Assembly (NCBI GenBank): GCA_958450365.1
Contig: CAUEEP010000914.1
Span: forward strand, 1,254,501-1,318,500
Direction: 5' to 3'
From: Mesorhabditis belari
Lineage: Eukaryota; Nematoda; Chromadorea; Rhabditida; Rhabditidae
DNA: 64,000 nucleotides
Part shown: positions 1 to 11,314 of the stretch, piece after piece
Layout: the number at the start of each line of letters is the position of its first letter
How positions within the stretch are numbered: position 1 is the first letter of the stretch
Program-made: the position numbers and the translations under genes
Notes under the pieces: generated by a model
The model's database searches: none
What the model saw: only the letters and a program-made list of their open reading frames with translations
What the model was told of the DNA's origin: nothing

Positions 1-191
1 AAAAAAGAAAACTAAAACCCGTTTCATAAAAAGCAACCATACTTTCAAAAAAAAAATTTTCGGTAAAAGCAAATTTTAAGCAAGAAACGTGTGCCTAAAG
101 CGAGTACAAAGACTAAAGAAATTTGTAGATTTTCTAAAAAATGAGAAAGCTAACGGACACAACGATAGCTACTAACCCTATAGATTTCCTT

Positions 192-3100
192 TCAATTCAT
201 CTCGTGTTCGTCGCACGGTTGTGACACGTAGTTCTCGTCGAAATGAATGACAATCACCGAGATATCATCGCGATATGAACGAGCCATCCCCGGGGGAACC
301 TGAAAAGGTAATTTATTGTTTATTCGATAACCAGAATTTTTCCAAACGCAAATCCCAAGGTTAAACCAGGCCTGGCCTGTCCTGTCCTGTCCTGTCCTAT
401 GACCACCATACGGTGGTTTATGGCTCAAATTGGCCTTTTAGATCCGCCCTCACCGAATAAACTCAATCATAGCACACCTGTAGAATGTCGTTCAGCCGTT
501 GATATTGCTCTTTCGTTCCACCAAGCACTCCACCCAGCGCGTGTCGAATCAAATGTGTTGCACAATTGTCATCAATCGGTTTCTTGTGATCCCCTCGGCG
601 ACGTTCGCGCAAGTCGCTCATCACCTAAAAAATATTTTGCATAAAGGCTAATGTCAAAAGATATATACAGGGTATCCCAAAAAAAAGTTACTTCGGGTAA
701 AATTTTAAAAATATGGCTCAAGGTAGTAGGTATGGTCCGAAAATGATTTTTTAGGATCTGGAAATTTTGATGTCATGACTTTGATGCCATAAAATTAAAA
801 GTTTCAAATCAAAGTTTTAATTTTATGTCAAAAGTCTCACGGTGGTGGCCCATATCATGAAAATCATGAAAAAACATCAAAATTTCCCGACCCCAAAAAA
901 GCATTTTCGCACCATACCTACTACCTTGAGACACCGGAAATATTTTTAAAATTTGACCCGAAGTGACTTTTTTTTGGGACACCCTGTATATCAGCTTTTG
1001 GTTTAACTATAACATGCGCAATTTTTCCAATAAACAAACCTGTCCCAAATTCGTGCCACTCCTCGGTTTGTACGGCTGAAGAGTCATCGCACCAAGCGTG
1101 TGATCGTGCACCAATCGTACCACTGTATCCGCGTCCAGCCACTCCCATAAACCGTCCGTGGCGATCACCTGAATAAAAAGCGTTAACGAATATTCACAAA
1201 ATATCCCTTTAAAAAAGAGCTTTAACAGAAAAAAAAGCCTCTTGTAAGATTGCACAGGTCAAATGTAATAAAAAAAACCATTTTTAATGATCAAATACTC
1301 ACCAAGAATCGATCATTGACGGTCAATTTGTGATAGAGAACATCGGGAAGGGCACGCAAATAGGGGGGCGTCTGCAGATGAGTGGGCGCCGGCGAGCCGA
1401 GCGGTTCCAAAACTACCTGAAAAATGGGGAAATGATTAGTTAACTTTTAAAAATCGGGTCCTATTACCGTATCGCCCGTTTAACTTACCCTATAATGTGC
1501 TCCTTAATCCAATTCAACCAAAAAACTTACAATCTAGTGACAGAAAAAAACAAATCTTTTCAACAAAATCTTACCTTTTGCAACTCTCTCGGCCATTTGT
1601 ATCGAACATCGCCAAAAGCGCGCAACGGGAAGAGTTCACCGAGGAGACGACCACCCTGAAAAAGAATGGGAAATCGGATACACTGAGCACTTTTTTTAAA
1701 ACCAATAACACAGTTATCTTCTGGAGCTAATTTTAAATTTTTAAATTCTAAAGCTTACTTGAAAAATCGTTTGCGATTCGGAAACGGGATGCATGGCGCG
1801 GATGCCGGCCACCTGAAATGGGTAAAAGTCACATAATCGAAGCTTATCTTCAGAACCTCTTCAGCATTGTCCCAACAGTGTGCCAGACCTAGTTGACGCG
1901 CCGAAACGCCGCCATTTGCTGAGGAGACCTAGAAAAAATAAATCTATAACAGAGGCTATCTAAAACTCAAATATTGAATCAAACAGCACCCACCCCCAGC
2001 ACAGCCGCCCCATCGCCAACATTGGCCACATGTAGGTGTCGTTTTCGAATGTGAGCCACCGTCGCACACGATCCCGACGCCGCAGTGAGGGCGCTCAACC
2101 TAAAACAACAAAGATTTATCAAATTATCGTATCAATCTTTGTAAAGTACTATTTATATTAGTCCAAATCATTACCTATCAACTTGTCCTTTCATATCCGG
2201 CAGTGCCTCTTTCGAGATGTCATCGTCAAGGGCGACGAAGGCCGCCTGAAACTGGAAAACTCAAATTTAGAACCGGGATTTTCGGGGATACAAAAAAGAA
2301 ATCATCAATTCTAAACTCGAGTTCGTTGGGTCTGCTTAAAACGAATAGTTAGTCCGTGAAAAAGACTAGGTGACGCAAGTCAAATTTGTCAAATATACCT
2401 GATGTTCTGTGCCGTATAATATCAGGCAAGCTCAGGACTTTGTCCTGTTTTCTCAGGGTTAAAATATGTAAATTTTTAACCATACCTGAACCGCTTTCCT
2501 CACCGTGCTCAACTCGTTGTGTTTCTCGATGAAATCACTGTGAAATCGTCGAATGTTGTTCCGGTGTTCGCCCCTTAAAAAGTATCGACAATAAGCAAAT
2601 TGTTAACGAAAAATATATTAGCCAAGCTTTATGTAAATTTTAAGCATTATTAGTAACACTTTTGACCTCGTATCTAAAAGGTTAGTTTGCGAAAACAATG
2701 AGGGGAAAACTGCCACCAATAGCTACCCAAAAAAAGAAACAATTTAAACATAGATAATCAGGTAAACATATCTGTCTCTTCGGCTATGACTCTAGAACAT
2801 TTTGATTTTTAAAAATTTGAATTGGAACTGAATACTTTAAGGACTTGATAAGATATCAAACGTTAAAATTTGCGGAGGAAAACGCACTGCAATTGGGTTG
2901 GTAAATGTATGTGTTGATCGGCGGACGAGAAAAGCCATTCACAGCGTTTCTCCAAGGGCACTTCTTTTTCCTGAACGAAAAAAAGATATTCCGATAATTT
3001 AGAGACTTTGCCTGAATATCATTTCACGAAGAAAGATATTCAGTCAATGGTAAATAGTCAATGGTAAATAGTCAATGTCCAAACTCACAGCATGTTTCCG

Positions 3101-3835
3101 CAAAACGGCCGCCGATATGTACGGAAAGAGCTTCGTCGACACATATCGACTGCAGTACGATCCGCCGTGTCCATCGAAAACCCCAAAGAGATAGGCGGAT
3201 GAAGAGGTGCCTAGAAGTTGGGGAAAAAACGGTAAGATTTAACAGTAATAATTTCTCTCAAAAGCTCATCTTTGTTTTTCTCAAAAAGCTCAAAAGCTCA
3301 CATTTCGCAGCCGAGTAAAAATCCTCGATCGGTCGATTGGCAGCCAATTGACAAGTGTCGACGCGGATGATCGCCTGCTCGCCGATTTGTACACTTCGCT
3401 CATGAGCCCTGCAAAAAGATAAATATTAACATTGCTAAATAATACTAGTAGTTAGATATTGCTATATTTTTAAAGCAAAACCACACCTCAAATGCGCATC
3501 CGCATTCCATCGTGCTTGTCTCGCTTGTCGTCGCGTGTTAACCCATACCTGAAAAAAGTAAAGAGTATAAGTTTTCACTGAGCATTTCAATTTTCCTCTA
3601 TAAAAGCGTGAGAAGATCAGTTGCACTTTTGAACTTTTAAAACAATAGTTAAGTTGTTGTCTAAAAAAATATTTTGTGAGAAATTCTAACTAATATCGGA
3701 TTGCTTACTGCTTTAAAAGCTACTAATTGTAAGAAAATGGGTCTGATTAGGTGAATGTGGCTCCTTCAAACCCTGATATTGCCTAGATACACTGAAAAAT
3801 CAAAAATACCCCACCGGTGCTCGATTCTTCAGCAT
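192..3835 (-). CDS. pdp-1: Pyruvate dehydrogenase phosphatase (PP2C family), about 12-14 exons
   Basis: Mitochondrial PP2C-type Ser/Thr phosphatase that dephosphorylates and so activates the pyruvate dehydrogenase E1 subunit. Read on the minus strand, the proposed start is the ATG at 3835 (MLKNRAP). It is followed by an Arg-rich, acid-poor segment (exon near 3487-3545) that fits a mitochondrial import signal. Then come APIED-like 'ANRPIEDFYSAAKC' (about 3300-3410), the PP2C metal motif FGVFDGHGG (about 3090-3200), HVANVGDGAAVLG (about 1993-2098), LLGELFPLRAFGDV (about 1575-1660), PPYLRALPDVLYHKLTVNDR (1302-1421), VIATDGLWEWL (1041-1169), ATHLIRHALGG (478-624) and MARSYRDDISVIVIHF (192-299), with TGA at 192-194. 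The metal-binding Asp residues of DGH, TDG and RDD are present. Motif order and spacing match PDP1 rather than generic PP2C. A TA-flanked element sits in the 625-1040 intron. Exact middle exon ends are uncertain. Confidence 0.88.
666..988. mobile_element. TA-flanked terminal-inverted-repeat element (Tc1/mariner-type MITE)
   Basis: The left end TACAGGGTATCCCAAAAAAA and the right end TTTTTTTGGGACACCCTGTA are inverted copies of each other, and homology continues inward for about 45 bases (CTTCGGGTAAAATTTTAAAAA and its complement). TA dinucleotides flank both ends, as expected for Tc1/mariner target duplications. There is no transposase, so it is a non-autonomous copy of about 320 bp. It lies wholly inside an intron of the phosphatase gene. 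Confidence 0.8.
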
Positions 3836-4829
3836 TCCTCATCCGAGACTCGTTTCTTTCTGTTTTCGATGAAGCTCTCGTTGTTTTTGCTCCGTTCGTT
3901 CACTGAAAATCGGAAAAATTAAACATTGTTTAACAAAACTTTGTAAAAAAAAGTGGAATCGGAGCAGAAAAAGAATATTTTGGAGTTAGATCAGCAAGAG
4001 CTGAAAATCTCCGCAAAACTGCATCATTTTTTGCGATTCTTACAGCTCAAAACGGGTCTAAAACGTAAAATACAATAAAATTTACGAATTTTCAAAGCCA
4101 GGAATGGTTCGCAAAAACGCGAAAATCATTGTGAAATCAAAGTTTTCAAAGTTAACCTTTAAACTTTCGATGATATTATAAATTTTTGGATGAAAGAGTA
4201 AAAAGAATAGGGTATGTTGTGGTGTAAAAAGATGAAAAAAGGAGGAAAAAAGAAAGAGAAGGAAAAAAATTTCTAAAGAAACAACTGCTAAAGGTCTTTT
4301 TCTCTTTTTGCCCAATCCCAATAAATGGCGGACCACTCTCGCCATGAAAAATCAAATAGGAGACCGAGAGATTTAGGTGAAAACACGGTAGATCGGGCAG
4401 GTTTTAGTGCTTAGAGAAGAGCTTTACTAGAGTGAATTTGACGAAAAAGAAAACACTTCGAAATTACACGAGCAGAAACTGCAAAGGTAAATTTGCATGA
4501 GAGAAATGAACTCTTTCTCGACCCTAAAAAGTTTGCTATCAAAAAATGATTGTTTACCCGCAATTTGCTTATCTAAATTTTCCCAAGTATTTCACGTTTT
4601 ACAATCATGTTCTCATTTTTCGCAAAAAACTGATTAAAGCCTTTATTCTTCAAAATCCCAAAAAATATCAAGAACAATAAGTGAATTGATCAATAGCCAA
4701 AAAAGGTTAATAAATGCGATTTTCAACAAATTAACCTTAAAATTTATAAATTTTTGCGAAAAATGTTTTAAAAAGAGCTGAATAGTGTTATAGCACTAGA
4801 TTTTCAAAAGAACAAACAAATCAAATCGT
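3836..4829. other. Intergenic, no gene seen
   Basis: A/T-rich DNA between the 5' end of the phosphatase and the 3' end of the TMEM14-like gene. I see no conserved coding signal. A gene pair on the same strand about 1 kb apart is not tight enough to argue for a worm operon. Confidence 0.5.
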
Positions 4830-5844
4830 TTAATGTGGGCTGTTCATGATGTACCAATGTCTGACCTGAGCGAGGAAAACGACAACACTGAAAAATGATG
4901 AATATTCCCAGAAAATAACGCTAGTTAAGGTAGATCCTCACCTCATCAATGCGATCAAACCGGCGGGCATAAACTTATGCGTCGCTTGATATTTGTTCGC
5001 CATCACATAGCCGAGACCTGCCGAGATAACTAAAGCGCAGTTACAGTATCTGAATTGAACGTTATTTGTTCCAAAAGCAATTTTTCTGAGTCTACAATTT
5101 TACTGCAAGGTGTGACCTACAAAAAAAACCCCTAAACTGTCAAAAATTAGGCCTGGACATGGCTATAGGTCCTAGAACTCGATCGGAAGGATTTCGGATG
5201 AAGACTTTCATATTATCCAAGCCTTTCAGAAAAAGCGCACCTGTAACTGCTAGCGTCTTATACGGCCAATTGAGATGTGTGAAAGCGGCGACGAGCACGC
5301 CCGATCCAGCGCCAGCGACAAGTGATGGGAGGGAGCCTGGAAAAAACACACAGTAAAGTTGCTTAACGAAGTATTTTACAGGTACAGATTGTGTGAAATG
5401 ATCGTTCACTATTTCTACAACAAAAACAACATCTAGAATGGCTACTCTAATTGCAAGCAATCCGATCTGTGAGACCTGGCCGTTTCACTCTCGATTTCAA
5501 CAGAATTTTCGCCTCCGGTGGGGTCACCACTCGTGCGTCGGGTAAATCGGCTGTAAACAACGGGGAAAACATTGTCGCTTGCTAATCTATTCTACTTTCG
5601 AGTTTATTTTGAAATCCCAAAAAAGTGCAGGACACAATTTACAATTTCAGAAAGATCAGGTCCTTAAAAAACAAGTACTTTAATTCTACGAGTGAAAACA
5701 AATCACAAGCTTCATTTATTCATTCTAGTCGATTTTTCCACGAAAAGTTAAAATCCAAGAAAACCCACCTTTCGATAGAAATCCGATTAGACCACCGGCT
5801 GTCAAAAGTGCTGCGTAGCCGATGTTCAGATGATAGAGGGACAT
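4830..5844 (-). CDS. TMEM14 family small membrane protein
   Basis: Small multi-pass membrane protein of the TMEM14 (UPF0136) family; human relatives act in the mitochondrial inner membrane, TMEM14C in porphyrin import. The start is ATG at 5844, directly preceded by a TTTAG splice acceptor, which would suit trans-splicing. Exon 1 (to about 5769) gives MSLYHLNIGYAALLTAGGLIGF, matching the family's first helix. An exon at about 5474-5553 adds roughly 25 hydrophilic residues (DLPDARVVTPPEAKILLKSR). The next exon (about 5237-5333) continues GSLPSLVAGAGSGVLVAAF across an in-phase junction. The exon at about 4942-5030 holds the family signature KFMPAGLIA, and the last exon ends with TAA at 4830-4832. 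The hydrophilic insert between helices 1 and 2 is not usual for the family and is the least certain part. Confidence 0.75.
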
Positions 5845-6807
5845 CTAAAATATATAGATGAATAGAAATATGATTTTAGGAATAAAACAAGAAAAGTTAC
5901 AAGTTATCGATGAAATTGATCAAAAATTCGAATTCAAATTTATCAGTAAATTTAATTACATTTTAGCGTTTGAAACATTATTTATCTAGGTATCCGTCAA
6001 TTTCAAGTAGATAGCACTAAAATTCACTCAATACATCTCAACATCAATGTTTCAAAATATCTAGTCAAAATGATAAGATATGGCTTGCGGAAAGGAAAAA
6101 TCGCCCGAAAAGCCAAAAAACCCCTCGAAAATCGATATTTCCCTTGTTTACTCACAAAAAGTGCATAAAAACACGAGAAAAACAACAAATTTCCAAATGT
6201 TTATCCCATTTTTTCACTCAAAGTGCACACAAAAAAATACGAATAGAGAAAAAAGAAGAAAAGAATACATAATATACACAAATCTACGGATTATTCAAAA
6301 ATCTTTAAAACTTTAAAAAAAACTAGACAGATGAATCAAATTTTTAAAAAACGAATGACATGAAAGGGTAGAAGAATAAACGGGAAAATTGGCTCTATTG
6401 CAGAAAAACTTACGTTCGAGTCAAACAAATTTCCCTTTTACACGACTAGACTAACTATCAGAGCTCATTAACGAAAAAAAAGAGATAACGTATGAAATTT
6501 CCCTTGCGAAAACATGTGTAAACGCGTAAAAATTTTTGCTAAAGTAAGTTAGAATAACCTTTGAGTTTAGAAGATATCAAAAACAAAATAAATTCGTTTT
6601 TCAGGCAGACAACCTGGTTTGAGTCCGATCGCGCAAATTTCTTTACTTTTTTGATTTCAACCAAAAAACTCTAATTTACACCCTTTCGCGTACCCTTATA
6701 ATCGTCAAACAAAAAAAAAACAACTAATCGAGCACACATTTTGAGGAAAAACTGAACAAAAGGCGTTTTACACAAAAATGAGAAGAAATAATTGCACAAA
6801 GCCTATT
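5845..6807. other. Intergenic, no gene seen
   Basis: A/T-rich spacer between the TMEM14-like and carrier genes. Open frames here have low-complexity Lys/Asn/Phe composition and no recognisable domain. Confidence 0.5.
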
Positions 6808-9077
6808 CTACCAAACGACTTTATCTTTGTACTCGGGTAGAACACATGTTTTCTTCACCGTTTCATATCCTAACATGATCAACATCGAGTAGAGAGCATT
6901 GTTGAGGACACGTGGAGCCAAACCCTGAAATGGGAAAAATATGAAAATTTCTTTTTTTTTAACTTTGAACATTTGTGCTTTTTTCTAACTTTTCGAAAAG
7001 CAAAGTCAGATCAAGGCCAAAGTCAGTATTGGTCTGGGCTTTCAATTTGATCCCAGCTCCAGTAGTATGTAGAGGTAGGGATACTGATCAAATAACGATA
7101 ATACCTTTGAAAAAACCCGGGTTCCCTCGAATTTCCATAACCGGCGCAGCGTTTCAGTGTAACTCGTTCGATGAACCTAAACATAGCGAATAAACTTTAA
7201 AAGCGACCCAATATCTCGATTTACTTATCTAATTCTTCAACAAGTCCAAAACCCAACCTGTAACCGTATCCTGAGCATTTCCAATGGATTCGTCATAATT
7301 GCCTAAAATTTATTTATAATTCAAAACTCGCAAACAAGACGTACCGCCATAACACCGCCAATCGAACCGGCTAGGGCCTAAAAAGGAATAATTGAATATC
7401 TTTATCTTAACGCAGGTTTAATAAAACTCCATTAAATTTTACTTGGTCAATGTACAATTTCTCCTTCTGGATCGCATTTGCATCGATAGACGTGAAAAAT
7501 GAGGCTCGTAACGATCTAAAGCGTAAATTTTAAAAGTTATAAAGTTTTTTTTTGCCTGAAAACATCCAATGCTTTGTAGTAGGTGCTCCAAAAAACCATC
7601 GTTGACGGGATATAGAGAAGGATCGCTGAGAGGAAACCTCTAAAATGAAAAAAAATAGTTTACTAGTTAAAAGTTAACATTGACCTTGATTGACTCCGCT
7701 CTAGACTATTCGAGTCAAGTCACAAAGGTCAACTTGTACTCTAACTGTAAAAGTTCACCGATAAAATCCCCGAAAGCCGTCGACTTTGTACACGGCGCGG
7801 ATCACTCGAATGCCCAACGTTTGTCGCTTTTCCAAGCCATCCAACTTGAAAAGTTCAGTTAGAAATCAAAGACAAGAAACAAACCTGTAAAAAGTCGTGC
7901 ACAGCGCCTCCCTTGCTCGAACCGGCAAACTTCTTCGCTTGATTATAGACCTGCAAAGATAGAGTTGCAAAGTCATTGATCATATGCCAATTATTGGCAA
8001 CTTCTCATAAAACATGTTTATCTAAAACTTTAAAAACAAACCATCATATGTTGAGCTACAATATCGGTTGGCACAAAAACCATCTGCGCACAGGGTGAGG
8101 CAATTGCTCCTGCAAAAATGGAAAATAAGCTTAAAAATTTTAACACCAACCAGCCAGCGCTGAGACCAATGAGGGATTCGTGACGTCCAAATGTACCTAA
8201 GCATGGGGAATTTGTAAACCTGCAGATGGTTTTCAGGACTGAAGGCTTTAGCTTTATATTTTTAATGACTTACTTGTAGTAGGTCTCGCATTCGTTCGTA
8301 TGTTGACGAGTAAAGGAAAGAGGCTGAGATTTGGGGGAGCGTCATCCAGAAACCCTAAAAAAACTGTAAACTAATGCTTATTTTGGAGTTATTTTTGTTA
8401 CAACAATTTTAAATGTTCTGAAAACAATTGCAAGTGTTCTCTCTCAACTAAAACATTTTCTAAAAGGCGCACTTTTAGGCTAATACTCACCCGATACAAA
8501 GCGGTGAAGCCCTCCTGTCGAACAATCTCCACAAAGGCGTGTCGCATTCCACGATAGACGTTATCCTGTTTCTGGAGTTGCAAACGGCTCTTCACCACTG
8601 ACCTAAAGCAAAACGTAGCGCACAGATGTTTCACGGATAGATAAAAACTTACATTGGATAAAGAAGACATCGGATCGTCCACGACGAGGCGATCGCCATC
8701 GGGTAAAAGCGCCACAAATTCAAGTGTTCCCATTCGATGACGAGGAGTTTCTAAAAAGAAACTAATTACCATAAAATGTTGTGATCAACATTTTAAAAGG
8801 GTTTTGTGCTTAATGAGCAGTTTTTATAGATCAAATTTTATAAACAATAGCTCAACGAGCAGCTTTTATGCAACAAAATTTCAAAAACAACAGCTCAACA
8901 CGGTTAACCGGCCCATTTTTCGTCTAATATTTACAGAAACAGCAAGATCTAGATCCATAACATGCCCAAGATTGGATAAGAGCTAATTTTAGCTACTTAA
9001 AACTATTTTATACACAAATTCCCTACCGACTTCGTCATCGTCTCCTCGGCTCCATAATCCGCATCGGAGGAGGCCAT
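6808..9077 (-). CDS. SLC25A44: Mitochondrial carrier of the SLC25A44 type
   Basis: Inner-membrane solute carrier; the human member imports branched-chain amino acids into mitochondria. The start ATG at 9077 gives MASSDADYGAEETMTKSV. The following exon (about 8645-8755) reads LLVIEWEHLNLWRFYPMA, a hallmark of the SLC25A44 N-terminus, then SRLQLQKQDNVYRGMRHAFV and EIVRQEGFTALYR, the first carrier repeat. The exon near 8280-8360 gives a short GFWMTLPQISASFLYSSTYE helix. The final exon (6808-6931) reads GLAPRVLNNALYSMLIMLGY and ends in a Trp codon before TAG, as SLC25A44 proteins typically end with HW. Middle repeats lie between 7260 and 8200 in small exons. The three-repeat carrier layout is inferred from the end exons; not every middle exon was resolved. 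Confidence 0.8.
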
Positions 9078-9759
9078 GTATCTGTTTTTCTCTCGTTTTC
9101 TTGTTCACTTTTCTTCTTTTCCGCGTTTCTCGCCGCTTTGCATCACTTCAAAAGTGCGTCCTCTGAAAAGAAGCTATATTTTCAAAGAAAAAAACAAGGG
9201 AAAAGTAGAACAACAAGATTCAGGAAGAATTCGCGCACTTAAAGAGTTGATTTTTGAAAAAAGCACTGAACGCTTTCAGCACTGAACGTCAGAGAGTGTA
9301 AAAATGACGAATTTAAAAAAGTTATCAAGGAATTTCTCAGATGAAAACACAAACAAAGCGGCGACACGGTGATACAAATGACGAAGCGCCACGGAGCCGG
9401 GGATCTGTATTTGAATTTTAGTGTGGGTGTGTGAGAGAAATGTTGCATGGAAAAGGACTAAGGCTTGGCTGAAAAGCCATCATTTTTTTTTCATAAAAGC
9501 AATTTTTGAAATTATATACTTGAAAAATTATTTTTAAATTGTGATTTATAATTTAATATATTTTATTTTATAAATTTATAAATTTATAAATTCTAAAATT
9601 AGCCAATTCTTACAATAAATAAAATATTCAGCTAATTGGCGAAAATTTGTACTAGCTATCAGCTAATTGGCCCAAAATGTTTCTCAATTATTGTTCTCAA
9701 ATAAACCTCGATCTCAAATATTGAAATCAACGCTCTCAACAGCAACAACGACGAGAATA
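9078..9759. other. Very A/T-rich spacer upstream of the virus-like ORF
   Basis: From about 9480 the DNA is almost pure A/T with ATTTATAAATTT runs, then two copies of AGCTAATTGGC at about 9632 and 9661. No exon or known element is recognised. An in-frame TAA at 9664-9666 closes the frame upstream of the next ORF, and the first in-frame ATG is at 9760, with A at -3 and G at +4. Confidence 0.5.
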
Positions 9760-11175
9760 ATGGTCAATGACGGCTTCGAAAGGTTCAAAAAGGGTATGAT
9801 TGAGAATTATGGAGTCCAGCTTGACGCGTTGACCGACTTCTTAGCTGGTCCGGCGGTCACCGAACCAACTTGGGAAAACGTAAAAAAATTCCACGTCAAG
9901 AATCTTTATCCTATCAATGACTTGACAGACGATGAAAGAGAGAAGCTCGGAGTGCTTTTGTATTTGTCCCAAACCGGGATTATTCCGATGACGGCATCCG
10001 AGCTGGCCGAAGTTGTAGTCCGTATCTTTGTGGACTCACCATGTGGCACCGAGGCTGAGCCGCGAGGAATGGAAACGGCATACAAGGCGAAGTATGAGAA
10101 ACTTCTGGGCTTGTTCGATAGCTCTGCATGGCCAGGCATGGCGAACAAGTTTGATGCTTATTTGACTCCCGAAGTCTTGAAAGACCTGAAGACTGGAGAT
10201 GGCCAAGAGCTGATCAAACTCATTCACGTGCGAAAGCAGGCCGAAACGGAAGAAGTGTGGAACAACCGTGTTTCTGGGGTCATGAAAGACGCAAAGATCA
10301 AAGACGGAATGGCCAACGTGGCAGCTGCCCTTGGATCTAGTGCATTTGGTGCCATGGTTTCAGCCGCAGCCACAATTCTGATTCGAGTTAGTGCAAAGAG
10401 CCCAGAACATGTGGCAAATTGGTTTGCATCAAGATGGACGTTTGGAGTTCCCTTCCGTACGGACCCGGATATTCTTGCTCAAACCTGGATTGGAATCGGC
10501 CCGATGCATCCATCTCTTGCAATCCTGTTCGCAGCTATGTACGAAACGGTAGAGGAGAAGGCCGTCTCGAACCAGGTTGAAGCTTCTTTCCGTCGGGATA
10601 TCGATCTTCGATTCTCATTCCTCGGATTTCACTTGCTGAGCGGAATGCTCGGCGTCTCTAGAATTTCTGGAAAAGGCTATTTGGAAATAGCCACAGCCAC
10701 TGCTCACGGGTCAACCGAAGAGGGATGGAGACGCTTGTGTAAATTCCAGAAGACACTTGATGCGGCTCTTAAATCGAAGATCTCATCACTGACTCTTGCT
10801 CCCGCCGGAACCATCCCGATGTGTTTGTTGCGTTACATTCGATTGATGTCGACAAACATCAGCGACGATTTGAACTCTCGTAAAAATCCCTTCCTCTCTT
10901 ATCTTTTCGCCGCCATCGAGTATTGTTATCGCGGAAGCCCGGTAAATAGCGGACCAAACGAGTCAAAAATTGCCGGATGGGCCGGATTGCCCAAAGACAC
11001 GCGCGAAGTTTTGATGGCATGGGCTGCAGTAATTCATCAAGACTGGATTTCCACTTCGGAACAAAAGATCATTGGCGTAGGAATCGCTCCGTCCATCCCA
11101 TCGCTGCCATCAAATGAATCTATGGAATCTATTGAAGATCTATTCAATCGATTGAAGGGATTGAAGAAAGCTTAA
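9760..11175 (+). CDS. Intronless 471-codon ORF, candidate endogenous negative-strand RNA virus nucleoprotein
   Basis: An uninterrupted frame of 471 codons from ATG 9760 to TAA, in a window where every other recognised gene has many short introns. The frame is open back to 9667 but has no ATG there. Composition and pattern are those of a soluble, mainly helical protein: an N-terminal charged part, then an Ala-rich middle (GSSAFGAMVSAAATILIRVS), aromatic-rich segments (WFASRWTFGVPF, IGIGPMHPSLAI), then GWAGLPKDTREVLMAWAA near the C-terminus and a short basic tail. No signal peptide, membrane helix or enzyme motif is seen. This looks like nucleoproteins of mononega- or bunya-like RNA viruses integrated into invertebrate genomes, but the family assignment is from overall resemblance only. 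Alternatives are an unrecognised retrogene or a nematode-specific protein. G+C is clearly higher than in the flanks. No poly(A) tract or obvious target duplication was found next to it. Confidence 0.5.
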   Translation: MVNDGFERFKKGMIENYGVQLDALTDFLAGPAVTEPTWENVKKFHVKNLYPINDLTDDEREKLGVLLYLSQTGIIPMTASELAEVVVRIFVDSPCGTEAEPRGMETAYKAKYEKLLGLFDSSAWPGMANKFDAYLTPEVLKDLKTGDGQELIKLIHVRKQAETEEVWNNRVSGVMKDAKIKDGMANVAAALGSSAFGAMVSAAATILIRVSAKSPEHVANWFASRWTFGVPFRTDPDILAQTWIGIGPMHPSLAILFAAMYETVEEKAVSNQVEASFRRDIDLRFSFLGFHLLSGMLGVSRISGKGYLEIATATAHGSTEEGWRRLCKFQKTLDAALKSKISSLTLAPAGTIPMCLLRYIRLMSTNISDDLNSRKNPFLSYLFAAIEYCYRGSPVNSGPNESKIAGWAGLPKDTREVLMAWAAVIHQDWISTSEQKIIGVGIAPSIPSLPSNESMESIEDLFNRLKGLKKA

Positions 11176-11314
11176 CCTATCTACACTGTGTTTGTATATT
11201 TTATTTAAATAGTTATCCATTTTGTTATCTTCGTTTCCATTCGTGTTTTTCGTTTTTTCAAATTTTCCATTCGTTTTTACTATAAAATGTTTACTTTTTT
11301 TTAAGGCGTTGCAA

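Noticed and set aside
9667..9759. Extension of the virus-like ORF to a 502-residue protein
   Set aside because: The first codon of that longer version is TTG, not ATG. The first in-frame ATG is at 9760, in good context, so 471 codons is the better call.
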